A stretch of 64,000 nucleotides of DNA from Cepaea nemoralis (GCA_014155875.1 JACEFZ010027083.1:1-64000); one strand, 5' to 3'. Shown: positions 10,135-22,989, numbered from the stretch's first letter. Notes: generated from the letters alone by a model not told the origin. Numbers and translations: made by a program.

Positions 10135-10312
10135 GTTTAGTTTAGTTTAGTTTAGTTTAATTTAGTTTAGTTTAGTCGACGGATCAACATCACTGCACAT
10201 GGGTATAACCCATAAGTGCTCAGTTCTACTGTTAACTCAAGACTGAGTCCGGAAAACTCAGCTCAGTGCACGAACTCCGTAGCACCAGCCAGGAGCCTGC
10301 GATACTTGGATG
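10135..10312 (-). mobile_element. SINE family D, 5'-truncated
   Basis: A minus-strand (AAACT)n tail, seen as repeated agttt on the plus strand at 10135-10173, is followed by gtcgacggatcaacatcact and the D body through the gtgcacgaactccgtagcac block. The tRNA-like head is absent, as expected for truncated reverse transcription. Confidence 0.85.
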
Positions 10313-11084
10313 GAATTCGGCCTAAACTGGTGACGTTCCGTTCATGGGATTTGGATATTTAACTGTCATCAGACACCAGCCCGAGGCCTAGAGAGGAAAA
10401 CAATGGAGGTGGGGTGGCTTCAGGCAAATCTTAGGAATAACTTAGTAAGGTCAGGTCGTGATTGTCAGTGCAGTGTCATCAGACAAAATGCTCAACCTGT
10501 CAACAACTGTGACAACATGCACATTTAGCAACCGTTTTATAATAGAATATGTATCCCGTGTGTGATTCTGTTAAACATACATTTGGGGATTCTCACAGTT
10601 GCTTCTGTGTTCGCTTTACCCGAGAAAGCCTGGCATTATATCTCACTGCCTAAGTGGTCACAGGACATGCGATATGATTAGAAGTTAACAATTGTTGTTA
10701 ACATTCTTAGCCCTGTGATGGGATTCGAACCTGATAACTTCAGAGCCCGAGGCCGAGAACGTAATCTGGCAGTCACATTGTTGCCTTTTCAAAGAGAACG
10801 ATTCATACTTGGACCAAAAATGGTAAAGTTGGTAATGCTCATAGTTTTCTGTAAATTCTCTGGAAAGAAAGGCAGCTCTTAACCTACTCATTCTCTCCCT
10901 CATAATGACATGAGCTATTCTAACACTTCACACCCCATAGAGCAGTATATGATTTGGGACTACATTTAGGTTACGATAACGTGAGGGTAATATTGTGTAA
11001 ACATCGAAGAAATTACCCTGATGATAACAGTAAGAAAGGTCAAATAAAGGACCCTCTTTCACACCACGAGACGCATTGGGTGTA
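10313..11084. other. Possible intron sequence, one tRNA-like SINE head
   Basis: No host coding signal is seen. At about 10708-10800 on the minus strand there is aggttcgaatcccatca, a box B-like motif preceded by a degenerate box A, so a diverged SINE head is likely. Confidence 0.45.
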
Positions 11085-11285
11085 TGGATCTAGCCCAGTA
11101 TACGGCATTCGGTGGGTGATGTGGTTAATATCATGCCGGCCGTCGTTATTTTCCAGAGAATTCCATGATACCCAGTTGGGTTGTGTCAATCTGGAGATGT
11201 AGGTCAATGGAAAAACATCCCCGATGCAAAGGGGACATGACAATCGGACCGTCAGATAAGCGTGCTAGTCATTAGGCTACAGTGA
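11085..11285 (-). mobile_element. SINE family C
   Basis: The plus-strand order cattcggtgggtgatgtggt, accggccg-like block, ccagagaattccatgatacc and a reversed tRNA-like head at 11225-11280 matches the copies at 32545, 61050 and 61855. Confidence 0.65.
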
Positions 11286-11337
11286 CTCTCCAAATAAAAC
11301 AACAACAGTATATGCTGATAAATGTAGATACACTTAC

Positions 11338-12999
11338 CCTTGTGGTCGAGTGTCTGGAATCTCTCTGTTCATTGGCAGTGCATTGCTGGCCGTGACGTTG
11401 TAAGAATACAGTTCAAACCCGTCGTATTTCATAGACTTGCTGCTTTGGGATTGACTTGATCAACTTCTCTGTAATTACCATTATTGCCTGTATGACGCGG
11501 GAATACGTCACTTGTGTTTGCAGCATGAAGTCTTTGTGTGCGTATAGGATGATCGTGTTTGGCGGTGTCATCAGAACGCGGCCGTACTCCTGTACTCCGG
11601 TTCTGTAATTGGTTATGTGGATCTGCAGCTAACATTAAATCGTTATTTGAATGCGTTTTAGATAAGTTCATTTTTTGGCCATCTTGAATGGAAGCAGTTG
11701 TTTCTAACTCTCTGCTCCTGTTGTTCAGTTGCTCTTTCTGGGCTAGCGAGTGCTCGGGGTATGTGATAGAAGTCAATGTTTGACGTGAAGGGTCAATGTT
11801 ATGATCTATGGCATTATGATATACAAATGTTTGATTGCGCCTGGGACTATATATTTTCAGTGAATCAGACCTCGGTGATTTATGGGGAGAGGTCGTCTCT
11901 GACTGTGTCTCTATTATGCTGTCGGAATTTGTAAGAAAGTCATTCAGAGAATGGTAACCAGTTTCCATTGACATCACTAGAGATTTATCCGGCTCTGTAC
12001 TTTGCGTTTTTTCCGTTTCTGTATTCGAGTCATGGCTATTGAAATCTTTATTGATTGCACTGCTCCTGCCATCATAAAAATCGCCCTGTCGATTGTGTAT
12101 TTCACCGGAACTTGTGTATAGCAGGTCCGCTCATGAATTTCTCTTGGCCGTGTAATCTGTATTTTACCCTAACTGCCGGCTTTTCTAATTCTTGTGATCT
12201 TGTTTTACGATCGCCGCTGTCAGATGTCGATTTCCAGTTTTTAGCACGTGAGGAAACGTCCGAGCTCGGTTTAGATTTCTCTGGTGTCTGTGACAGCTCG
12301 TGCTCGGGAATGCCACCGATAGAAACATTGAAAACATTCACGCCAGGCTCCCAAGTCAAATTTGGTTGCAAATTCCCAAGATTTTTGGTTGATATCGGAA
12401 AATTCGGTCTTATATTCATCACGGTGAAAGCTTTGCTATCGATCAGTGCTTGTCCGCTGGATACAGCGATACCGCCGCCATTGCTGTTGATTATCTGCCC
12501 GTAACGGCAGATCCTCCTTGGCGGCTCTCCCGGATAGGATCTCTAATCTTGCTACATGACTTGGCTTTATCTCTTGAATCCGCCGGCTGCGTATTATCTC
12601 ATTCTTCATCAGGTTAGACGTCTGTTCCTCCCCTTGTACTTTCAGAATAAACTGATCACGCGTGACTGAAGTTCTTAACTCATTCCGGAGGAGAAGATTT
12701 GTCTGTCGATTGGCGCTTGGTGATGCCTCCCTTCGTCTGTCAACTGGTGAAAAACTCAGCAGCGCTAAAATACTAGTCAAACTACCAGAGTGGATGCGCA
12801 AATGAGAATCCTCATTCAGTTTATTTTGGCCTAGTTGACCGCCTGACCCGAAATTAATCACGGTAATTAGACACATCCAGATACCCAGGACACAGATGGC
12901 GGTGGCGAGAGACCTGCAACGCTTGAAGAGTCTGACAACACACAGGCGAACCCCCATCCCCCAAACCGCTTTCAGGGAGGTTCGGAAAGGACGGGGCAT
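11338..12999 (-). CDS. GALNT: Probable GALNT first coding exon, frameshifted
   Basis: The exon starts at ATG 12999. Residues 1-30 are basic and cytoplasmic, and residues 31-50 (LATAICVLGIWMCLITVINF) form a signal anchor. A long polar luminal stem of about 480 residues follows. The exon ends in ELYSYNVTASNALPMNREI then PDTRPQ, the pre-catalytic signature of polypeptide N-acetylgalactosaminyltransferases, and a gtaagt donor starts at 11337. These Golgi type II enzymes attach GalNAc to Ser/Thr to start mucin-type O-glycosylation. The frame must shift three times, near 12505, 12120 and 11445, but all segments stay open, polar and consistent. The cause may be sequencing indels or a pseudogene. The catalytic exons are not seen here. 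The family call rests mainly on the final 35 residues. Confidence 0.6.
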
Positions 13000-13420
13000 T
13001 TGGTAACAGAGACTCTCGTTTGTAGAAATTCCAGTGTGGATACTAAAAGCTGCACAACTACAAGCACATATTTGTAGACCAGCTCTTGACCTTTTGTCAT
13101 CAGCTTTTTGCTATCTCCACGAGAAATCGTATGCCACAAACGATCGTGTATTCCATATACAGACGATGTTTTCTCATCATTTGCAAAAACATCCCATTTC
13201 CGTCTCAAATGTACAGCTGTTGGCAAATCGTGTTCTTATTGTAAACATGCAAACTGTTTACACGTCGCTGCTCGGAGACTCAGTTCTTGTGATACAGAAA
13301 GGCATTTCTTTCCTTCAAATAACCAGGTTTCTGTTACTTTCGACAAGAGTTATATGCGAGCGTCTGCTATAATCCATGGGCTGTGTTCACAGAAGTTGAC
13401 GTAGCATGTCGATGTTCTGC
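13000..13420 (-). other. Possible 5' untranslated region of the GALNT-like gene
   Basis: This lies directly upstream of the proposed start on the minus strand. It has no repeat signature and holds an 84-codon frame (13226-12972) that overlaps the GALNT start in another frame. That frame has no recognisable domain and may be an upstream ORF or chance. No promoter motif can be assigned confidently. Confidence 0.3.
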
Positions 13421-13523
13421 TGAAATGAAAGAGGTAAACAGAGATGGGCGAACATACAGACATATGGTCATATAGATAATTACAAAGACAGACTATCAGA
13501 GGAGTTAGCCTAAGTGCCAGCTA

Positions 13524-13650
13524 GTTAGACAGACAGACAGACAGACAGACCTATCGGACGGACGGACAGAGAAAAAAGGGCGGGCGGGCGGGCGGGCGGG
13601 CGGGCGGGCGGGCGGATGGATGGATGGATGGATGGATGGATGGATGGATG

Positions 13651-13722
<72 letters not shown>
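13524..13722. repeat. Compound tetranucleotide microsatellite
   Basis: Successive blocks are (GACA)n, (GGAC)n, (GGGC)n at about 13579-13613, (GATG)n and (GATA)n, each differing by one base. This pattern suggests stepwise mutation of one ancestral tract. Confidence 0.95.
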
Positions 13723-13724
<2 letters not shown>

Positions 13725-13794
13725 GTAATTTCGAATGTTTGATTTAGAAGCGTGTAAGTAAATACATTCACCTTAAGTAGAAAGTAAAAAGTTA

Positions 13795-14396
13795 GATAGG
13801 TAGATCGATAAGTAGGCAGGTGCGTAGTTATATAGCCAGGCAGACAGGTCGAACATTAAGTAATTAGGTAGGTAGAAAGTTAGGTAGGTAGGTAGGTAGA
13901 TAGGTAGTTAGGCACGTGGGTAGGTAGGTAGGTCATGAGGTAGTTAGATAGGTAGATAGGTAGTTAGATAGGTATATAGGTAGGTAGGTCGGTAGTTAGG
14001 TCGGTAGATAGGTAGGTAGATAGGTAGTTAGGACCGTGGGTAGGTAGGAAGGTAGGTAATGAGGTAGTTAGATAGGTAGTTAGATAGGTAGATAGATAGG
14101 TAGATAGCTAAGTAGATAGGTAGTTAGGCACGTGGGTAGGTAGGTAGGTTGGTATGTAATAAGGTAGTTAGATATGTAGATAGGTAGATAGGTAGTTAGA
14201 TAGGTAGATAGGTAGGTAGATAGGTAGTTTAGGCACGTGGGTAGGTAGGTAGTTAGGTAGATAGGTAGGTAGGTGGGTAGGTAGTTAGGCACGTGTTAGG
14301 TAGATAGGTAGGTATTTAGGTAGTTAGGCACGTAGGTAGGTAGGTAGGTAGGTAGGTAGGCACGTGAGTAGGTAGGAAGGTAGGTAGGTAGTTATA
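13795..14396. repeat. Degenerate (TAGG)n array
   Basis: About 600 bp of TAGG/TAGA/TAGT units include a recurring longer unit with gttaggcacgtgggtagg, so a higher-order repeat is superimposed. Confidence 0.9.
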
Positions 14397-14979
14397 ACAG
14401 ACAAAGAATGTACAGGGTGTGGCTGCTGCTGTGTTTAATCTGGAAATGTTATCGATAAAACAATACGTGTCACAACAGTGGATGGATTGTTACCACTTGG
14501 TTATTTCCCTCGCTACAGATGGCGCTGAGTAAAAAGCGTTTGATGTTTTTAATTGCTCCCTGAACATTGCTGAAATAACCAGGCTTCTATGGATTCTCTG
14601 GCACTGGGACTTAGAGCGCTTCTTTGTTCGTGTTTGGTCATCAGAAAACTGCCATGCGTTGTGGAAGTCGAAGAGTGCACTGTTTGCAGACGGCGTGTTA
14701 ATAAAGCTTCAATCAAGGGGAAAATCCATGGGTAAACAGAATGGCCGGCGCTAACGATGTGTCCATTAGGTGCAAGCTGCAAGAGAATACAGAAGAAACA
14801 ATTAGAATCTTATTTTGCCTCCACGAAGTGGGCATCTGAGGACAAGATACTTTAATTAGATTATGTTTCATGTATTTGTTTCATGTGCTGCACACTTTTA
14901 ACAATATAGTGAGAACTCACACAGACATATACACGAATGTGTACTCTCTAACACAGAGATTTATTTCTTGTTTTTAGCT
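14397..14979. other. No gene recognised
   Basis: A 77-codon minus-strand frame at 14782-14549 has no recognisable family. No repeat is recognised. Confidence 0.35.
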
Positions 14980-15265
14980 CGCTGGCTTTGAATTCAAGCG
15001 TAGTCCATACAAGTGCTACCACTTCTAGTGCACTGCACTGATTTTTGCGTGTGGATTAGCTTTCCTTATTTACAGTGTCCCTCGCCAACAGACGAACCCA
15101 CTCTGACTTCAGAAGTGCTTGTAATTTACGTCCCCATGTCAAGGACAAGAACTTAACATTTTAGTCCAACTGACCGGTGTAGGGGCTGAACCTTTTACCT
15201 CGGCATTAGCACACCGGATGTTTAAGAACGAGCGCTCTTATCCATTCAGCCATGCTGATTTCCAC
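14980..15265 (-). mobile_element. SINE family A, near full length
   Basis: This is the reverse complement of the family A order: end block with ttgaattcaagcgtagtcca, body with gtccctcgccaacagacgaa and tacgtccccatgtcaaggac, then a reversed head with caccggatgtttaagaacga and gctcttatccattcagccat. Confidence 0.88.
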
Positions 15266-15539
15266 ACAGAGACATAAAACTAGGGAATAAAAATGCACAC
15301 ACAATCGTGTGCACATGATCTCATGCAGATACGTCTGAACACACCGCCAATATAGGATCGAAAAGGGAATACTGACTGCTGTTACTGGAGTCCAAACAAC
15401 ACACAACGATTAGTAGGAAGCTCAGTAGAAAGAAAGACACATGGGCGAATGTTTAAAACAAGATCTAAATCAACGAACAATGGAAAAGGAAAACAGACCT
15501 TAATATATTTAACCCAATACAGACATTCACTAGGGCTTG

Positions 15540-16015
15540 TTTCCTTAGCGACTCAATGAACATGATCAAGAGGATAGAGGAGGGGTCGATCCGAAGAGAA
15601 TGGCTGCTGCCTCTGAAGCGGTCTCGGCTGGCAAAGATTAGTTTCATCTTCGTGCCAGGTCATGCGGGAGTACAAGGAAATGAGCGGGCTGACAAGCTTG
15701 CAGGGGAGGCTACTGTGGAGGGCGGACGCGCCATGGACCAGGCTGACATTCTGAATGCTCTACGAGAAGTGAGACTTTTGCGAGAACCAAGTGATGACTG
15801 TGAATCTACAACCATGGCCAGACTGCAGGAGCAGCAAATTAAAAGAGGGGTGGCCAAACAAGAACACTACGCAGGAAGCCAAAGAAGATTGATAAACCAA
15901 CACAGAACTGGCGTCGTTAGCCGCTACACGCTGCGGGATTTGCTGAGGAGGGGATCCGAGCACTTATGGACTGAATAGTTCGATGTGCAACGAGGATGAT
16001 CTGTCGACTAACTAA
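15540..16015 (+). mobile_element. LINE-c fragment with RNase H domain
   Basis: The open frame 15556-15978 begins inside an RNase H domain. FVPGHAGVQGNERADKLAG contains the canonical H-x-G-x-x-GNE-x-AD block near its C-terminal end. The tail, RGVAKQEHYAGSQRRLIN then TLRDLLRRGSEHLWT, is the C-terminal region seen in jockey/CR1-like LINEs of molluscs. The reverse transcriptase is missing. A short taactaacta stretch ends the element. Confidence 0.85.
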
Positions 16016-16104
16016 CTATATTTAACCCAGGATATGAATGTAAGTAATTCATCATAAAAAGTATCCACATTCGTGCAGTGCATATACACGGTTCTGAGTT
16101 TCTA

Positions 16105-16205
16105 AGAATCGAAATGGCAAGCTATTGAACATACAATTGCCTAGTACGTCACAAAAAGCCAATAAAGGCTGGGACTAATTGCAACGTTCTGTAAACGGAC
16201 CTCAG
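16105..16205 (+). mobile_element. SINE family B, tail fragment
   Basis: It carries cgaaatggcaagctattgaa, the agtacgtcacaaaaagcca block and attgcaacgttctgtaaacg in family B order. Confidence 0.7.
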
Positions 16206-16225
16206 AAATCATGCTCAGAAAAGAG

Positions 16226-16300
16226 GAAATGGTGTCGTGGTAGAATAGTGACTAGACGCTAGTTTGTCGACCCTGGAGTAACTGGTTCCATACCCATTTG
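16226..16300 (+). repeat. tRNA-like SINE head
   Basis: A box A-like tcgtggtagaatagtgac and box B-like ggttccatacccatt are about 40 bp apart. It is too diverged for a functional tRNA and is probably a SINE promoter remnant. Confidence 0.45.
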
Positions 16301-16384
16301 GGAAGATATGGATTTTCTTTTATGTGACTGGGTTCTCAGGTCGACCCGGCCTAAACCGGGAGTTGTCTCGGGAAGTTCAGAGGC

Positions 16385-16605
16385 CTTGAGTCTCCGTGGC
16401 GAAGTTGTCAAGTCGTCTGCTCGCGCTCTGAAGGTTTTGGGTTCGATTCCGGGCTACGTCTTTCGGTTCACGAGTATATATTTTTCGGAGACTCCTGGGG
16501 ATCGTCGCCGGAGCTACGGAGTTCGTGCTTTGTGCGATGATTTTGGCAGGTCGTCCTGCCGAAAGAGACCAAACCATATGGAATAAAACCCGGGACAATG
16601 AAGTC
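16385..16605 (+). mobile_element. SINE family E, near full length
   Basis: The tRNA-like head has gtggcgaagttgtcaagtcg and gggttcgattccgg. The body shares gagctacggagttcgtgc and the cgtcctgccgaaag block with the copies at 9915 and 53155. The gctacggagttcgtgc block is also part of family D, so D and E share a module. Confidence 0.8.
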
Positions 16606-16784
16606 GATTCTCTCGACTTTTAAGACGGCCGACGTTAAACTGACCCCATCGCTCACCGAGCGCCGATTGGTCTATAATAATACGGGTCTAGCAGCATGCG
16701 CCCACTGCGCCATAAGGGGTGTACAGCAGTCCTTTGTCTGCTTACTGTGCCAGAAGTCTACGTGGCCATGGGGTTTATCGCGCT

Positions 16785-16835
16785 TAACCTTCCGGTGTGC
16801 TGACGACAGGGTGGTGGGTTCCTTTCCTTATCATT
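16785..16835 (+). mobile_element. SINE A/B head fragment
   Basis: The stretch with cttaaccttccggtgtgctg and ggtggtgggttc matches the second half of the A/B head only. Confidence 0.6.
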
Positions 16836-16849
16836 ATCAAGTGTCCTGC

Positions 16850-17830
16850 CAGCTAGCGTAGGCATTCATTGCTCTCCACAGATCTCGGTCCTTGGTGTTC
16901 TGGATCAACTCTGCTGATGTTACTCCTCCATGTCACCGTGCAAATCCATCTAGCATCATTTCACTTGGCCTGCCTCTGCCTCTCTTCCCCTCGATCTTTC
17001 CAGTTGTTACGATGTTCTCCAATGCCTCTCTTCTCATCACATGACCAAAGAAAGCTGTCTGTCTCTTTCTTATTGTTGTATTTAGTGTTCTAGTTTTATT
17101 AGCCTCTTTCAGGCAATCATTGTTAGTTACTCTGGCAGTCCAAGATATTCGCAACATTCGTCTCAAGAATCACATCTCTGTTGCTTCTAAGTTCTTAATA
17201 ATTTGTTCATTTACATTCCAAGATTGCCTTTCAGCAAAACTGGTTCTATATAGCATTTCAGCACCCTCTTTCTTACATTCATTGATAGTGATTTATTGCA
17301 TAAGATATTCTTCATTTTATGTAATGCAGCTCTTGCCTGGTCTATTCTGTAACCAACAATTGTTGTAGGTCTGTTGTATTATCCACCATCAATACTGTGT
17401 CATCTGCATAGCATATATTGTTTATATTATAACCTCCGATTAGTATTCTTGGCATCTCTTTGATCTCTCTCATTATTACTTCGCTATATAGGGAGAAGAG
17501 ATCCGGTGACAATCACTCCCCTGTCGTACTCCTGAGCTGAGCACCTATGGACATGTCCGGAGTGCAACGAAGATACCCCAACTGATAACTCCTGGCTTTT
17601 TTATGTTCGTAACTGCCCTCTTTATTTCCTATTTTAATTGCTGGTACATGGTTCCAGCGAATATTCTTTATTATGCTTAAATCTTTCCCATCAATATTGA
17701 TATCTTCCAACATTTTAATCAGTTCATCATGTTTTACTTTATCAAATGCCTTAGTATAATGTATGAAGCACAAATATACGTCTTTCTGTGTCTCACTGAT
17801 CTTTCTGTTAGTTCTTCTTCTTTCGTTCGC
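16850..17830 (-). mobile_element. LINE-b reverse transcriptase, degraded
   Basis: On the minus strand this runs from the RT core to the 3' end. Segment 17773-17513 has HYTKAFDKVKHDELIK, the first catalytic-aspartate motif. Around 17412-17395 the frame reads CYADDTV, the YADD box. Segment 17166-16933 has SWTARVTN, FFGHVMRREALENI and GKIEGKRGRGRPSEMMLDG, the post-RT C-terminal tail. The frames are broken between these blocks. The 5' endonuclease half is missing. Confidence 0.85.
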
Positions 17831-17839
17831 TTGAAATAT

Positions 17840-19440
<1,601 letters not shown>

Positions 19441-22400
19441 GTGAGAACCATGTGTCCAGGATTTTCCACTGACTTGACCAATATTGACGATGTGAGAAAA
19501 ACGGCTGTGATTGATGCCGAACTCAATCGTCTAAACATTGATATTGCTGGCCTGCAGGAGACTCGCCTCGCTGAGGAAGGGTCACTCAGGGAAAACAACT
19601 ACACCTTTTTCTGGAAGGGTAGAGGGCAGGCAGAAAAAAGGCAACACGGTGTGGGCTTTGCAGTGAAGAATTCGCTACTGGGAATGATTGAAATTCCAGC
19701 AGGAGGAAATGAAAGACTATTATCCCTGCGCTTGGCAACCTCTTGTGGGTTTGCCACCATTATTACTGCATATGCACCGACACTCGATTCCTCTGATGAT
19801 GTGAAGGATTCGTTCTATGAGGAGTTAGACTCCGTGATCAAGGCAGTTCCAAAATCTGACTACATTTATATGCTCGGTGATTTCAATGCTCGTGTGGGCA
19901 AGGACTCGAGTTCATGGCCAGTGTGCCTTGGAAAATACAACATCGGTCGCATGAATGAAAATGGGCAAAGGCTGCTGGAGCATTGCACCAGTAATGACCT
20001 ATGTATTACAAACTCCTTTTTTAAAACAAAAGAGATGCATAAGGTCACATGGAAACATCCAAGATCCGGCCATTGGCACCAGCTGGACTTCATCATCACA
20101 CGGAGACAACATCTGAACCATATATCATTGACTCGTAGTTACCACAGTGCTGACTGTGATACGGATCATTCTTTGGTTGTTGCAAGGGTTAGACTGAGAC
20201 CAAAGAGAATCTACACAGCTAAACACAAATCTAGCCTCAGGATTAATATTATTAACACTCATGATCCTGAAAAGTGCTTTCAGTTTCAACAGCAACTTGA
20301 AGACGCTTTCACTGATACACCAGAAAATTGTACAGTAAATGAAAAGTGGGGTCAAATTAAGGAAACTCTTTATAAAACTGCCGTAGGGGTTTACGGCACT
20401 GTGGATCATAAGAGGCAGGACTGGTTTGCGGCCAACAGCGAGACTCTGCAGCCCTTGATTGATAAGAAGAAGAAAGCTCTCTTAAGAAACAAGGAAAGAC
20501 CAACGCGTAACACTCTGAGTGAGCTTAGGCAAGCTAGGAAGGATGTGCAAAAGGCTGCCAGGCAGTGTGCAAATGATTATTGGATCAAGTTATGTGAGTC
20601 CATTCAAATCGCAAGTGATAAGGGAGACATAAGAAGCATGTATGAAGGAATAAAGAAAGCCTGCGGTCCAGTGATCAAAAGAAGTGCACCATTGAAAACC
20701 TTGACTGGAGAAATCATCACTGATAAGAAACAGCAGATGGACAGATGGGTAGAGCACTATTTGGAGCTTTACTCAAGTGAGACCAAACTAGCGGATGATG
20801 CCCTCAACGCCATAGAGGCTCTACCAACTCTTGACCATCTGGACACACTTCCCACCATAACAGAAGTTAAGTGTGCTATAAATGAACTTGCATCTGGCAA
20901 GGCTCCAGGTAAGGATGGGATTCCAATAGAGGTTATCAGGAGTGGGCAAGACACACTCACTATACAGATCCACCAGCTAATAGAGCTATGCTGGCGTGAA
21001 GGACAAGTCCCACAGGATTTCAAAGATTCAAGCATCATAACACTGTACAAGAACAAGGGCGATCGGAGCGACTGCAACAACTATAGGGGTATCTCACTTC
21101 TGTGTATTGTTGGAAAAGTATTTGCCAGAATTGTTCTGCGCAGACTTCAAGTCCTAGGAGATCAAGTCTACCCCGAATCACAGTGTGGCTTTCGACAGAA
21201 CCGGTCTACCACTGATATGATATTCTCATTGCGACAAATGCAAGAAAAATGCCGTGAACAGAATCAACCACTGTTTATTGCCTTCATCGACCTCACAAAG
21301 GCATTTGATTTGGTCAGTCGTGAGGGTCTGTTCAAGGCACTAAAGAAGATTGGCTGCCCACCAACTCTTCTGTCCATTGTGGAATCGTTCCACACAGGCA
21401 TGAAGGGTATAATCAAGTTTGATGGTGCAACTTCTGAAGAATTTGAAATCAAGAGTGGAGTTAAGCAAGGTTGTGTACTAGCTCCCACCCTCTTTGGAAT
21501 ATACTTTTCACTTCTACTGAAATATGCATTTCATGATCAGGATGGTGGTATATACATTCACTCACGCTCAGATGGCGGCCTCTACAATGCTCAGAGATTG
21601 AAGGCTAAGACCAAAATTAGGAGGGTACTGATCAGAGAGTTGCTTTTTGCAGATGATGCTGCAGTTACGACCCACTCTGAGGAAGAATTGCAATGTCTAC
21701 TATCTGCATTCTCCAATGCTTGTTCTGAATTTGGTTTAACAATTAGCAAAAAGAAGACACAGATTATGTCACAAGGTGCACATGGGGTACCATCAATCTT
21801 TATTGACGACGCCGAACTAGAGATAGTAGACCATTTTACATATCTAGGATCAGTGGTAAATAGCAAATTATCCCTAGATCAGGAAATCAACATCCGGATT
21901 GGTAAGGCAGCAACAACAATGAACAGGTTAAGAAAAAGAGTCTGGGAGAACAGGAAGCTTACTGCCAAAACAAAAGTCCTTGTCTATCAAGCCTGTGTCC
22001 TTAGTACTCTTCTCTATGGCAGTGAAACCTGGACAACTTACTCACACCAAGAGAACAACTTAAACAGCTTTCATATGCGGTGTCTGCGAAGAATTCTTGG
22101 TATTAAGTGGCAAGACAAAATCACAAATACTGAAGTATTGGAAAGATCAGGTTGTGTGACAGTTTATTCCATGCTCAGTCTTCGTAGACTTAGATGGATA
22201 GGACATCTTAGGAGGATGGATGATGGTAGAATACCAAAGGATATCTTTTTTGGTGAATTACAGATGGGTAAGAGATCTCAGGGTCGGCCTCTACTACGAT
22301 ACAAAGATGTGTGTAAGCGGGACATGATTGATACAGGCATTGATAATGCACATTGGGAGCAAGTCGCCGCTGAACGTGTTGCATGGAGGGCAAATATCAG

Positions 22401-22575
22401 AAATGGAATAAAGTCAAAGGAGAAAATTATTGCAGAAAAGTCACACACCAAGCGTTTGAGACGTAAGATGGTGCATGATGGTGGAAATGACCACGTGTTC
22501 ACATGCACCCACTGTGAACGGACATTTACAGCGCAAATTGGCCTTATCAGTCACACTCGCTACCGCCATAGTTAA
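19441..22575 (+). CDS. LINE-a endonuclease-reverse transcriptase polyprotein
   Basis: The protein nicks target DNA and primes cDNA synthesis on element RNA. An APE-type endonuclease occupies about residues 1-250: catalytic Glu40 in GLQETRL, LGDFNARVG with Asp147, and SADCDTDHSLV with Asp242-His243. The reverse transcriptase spans about 480-790: KAPGKDGIP, QCGFRQNRST, FIDLTKAFD with Asp617 and Asp623, GVKQGCVLAPTLF, and FADD at 736-739. A thumb/C-terminal region follows with FTYLGSVV, LLYGSETW and LRWIGHLRRM. A C2H2 finger ends it (Cys1022, Cys1025, His1038, His1043). Residue 1 is GTG; the first in-frame ATG is 19450, yet the conserved LRLATWN start of the domain lies upstream, after an in-frame TGA at 19357. 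The stop is at 22573. Confidence 0.93.
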   Translation: MRTMCPGFSTDLTNIDDVRKTAVIDAELNRLNIDIAGLQETRLAEEGSLRENNYTFFWKGRGQAEKRQHGVGFAVKNSLLGMIEIPAGGNERLLSLRLATSCGFATIITAYAPTLDSSDDVKDSFYEELDSVIKAVPKSDYIYMLGDFNARVGKDSSSWPVCLGKYNIGRMNENGQRLLEHCTSNDLCITNSFFKTKEMHKVTWKHPRSGHWHQLDFIITRRQHLNHISLTRSYHSADCDTDHSLVVARVRLRPKRIYTAKHKSSLRINIINTHDPEKCFQFQQQLEDAFTDTPENCTVNEKWGQIKETLYKTAVGVYGTVDHKRQDWFAANSETLQPLIDKKKKALLRNKERPTRNTLSELRQARKDVQKAARQCANDYWIKLCESIQIASDKGDIRSMYEGIKKACGPVIKRSAPLKTLTGEIITDKKQQMDRWVEHYLELYSSETKLADDALNAIEALPTLDHLDTLPTITEVKCAINELASGKAPGKDGIPIEVIRSGQDTLTIQIHQLIELCWREGQVPQDFKDSSIITLYKNKGDRSDCNNYRGISLLCIVGKVFARIVLRRLQVLGDQVYPESQCGFRQNRSTTDMIFSLRQMQEKCREQNQPLFIAFIDLTKAFDLVSREGLFKALKKIGCPPTLLSIVESFHTGMKGIIKFDGATSEEFEIKSGVKQGCVLAPTLFGIYFSLLLKYAFHDQDGGIYIHSRSDGGLYNAQRLKAKTKIRRVLIRELLFADDAAVTTHSEEELQCLLSAFSNACSEFGLTISKKKTQIMSQGAHGVPSIFIDDAELEIVDHFTYLGSVVNSKLSLDQEINIRIGKAATTMNRLRKRVWENRKLTAKTKVLVYQACVLSTLLYGSETWTTYSHQENNLNSFHMRCLRRILGIKWQDKITNTEVLERSGCVTVYSMLSLRRLRWIGHLRRMDDGRIPKDIFFGELQMGKRSQGRPLLRYKDVCKRDMIDTGIDNAHWEQVAAERVAWRANIRNGIKSKEKIIAEKSHTKRLRRKMVHDGGNDHVFTCTHCERTFTAQIGLISHTRYRHS

Positions 22576-22636
22576 AAGTTATTATGCCTTTTTAAAGCAC
22601 AAACTATCGTCTGTCAAGACGGCAAGGTGCCAATGA

Positions 22637-22713
<77 letters not shown>
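22637..22713. repeat. (AT)n tail of LINE-a
   Basis: Pure AT dinucleotide begins after ccaatgatg at the LINE 3' end. Confidence 0.9.
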
Positions 22714-22716
<3 letters not shown>

Positions 22717-22989
22717 ACATGCAACATTAGACGCTGAAGAATACAACACTGAGTGTAAAGAGGAACGCAGTGACACGGTCAGCGGCTTAATACAGGTTAG
22801 GCAAAATATAGTCGCTTAACAGATAATGCCGTTTGGGATGTGAAGTGTTGGGCCTTCACATATTTTAGCCCAGTTGCCTTCCTCGTCGGACAGACTAAGG
22901 TGATAGTGACGATGCTTGGTTACACTATAATATTTTATGGATAACAAACAGCACATATCTTTTTTATGAAGAAAAGAACAACCGTAACA
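22714..22989. other. No gene recognised
   Basis: No long frame or recognised element is seen. Confidence 0.4.
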
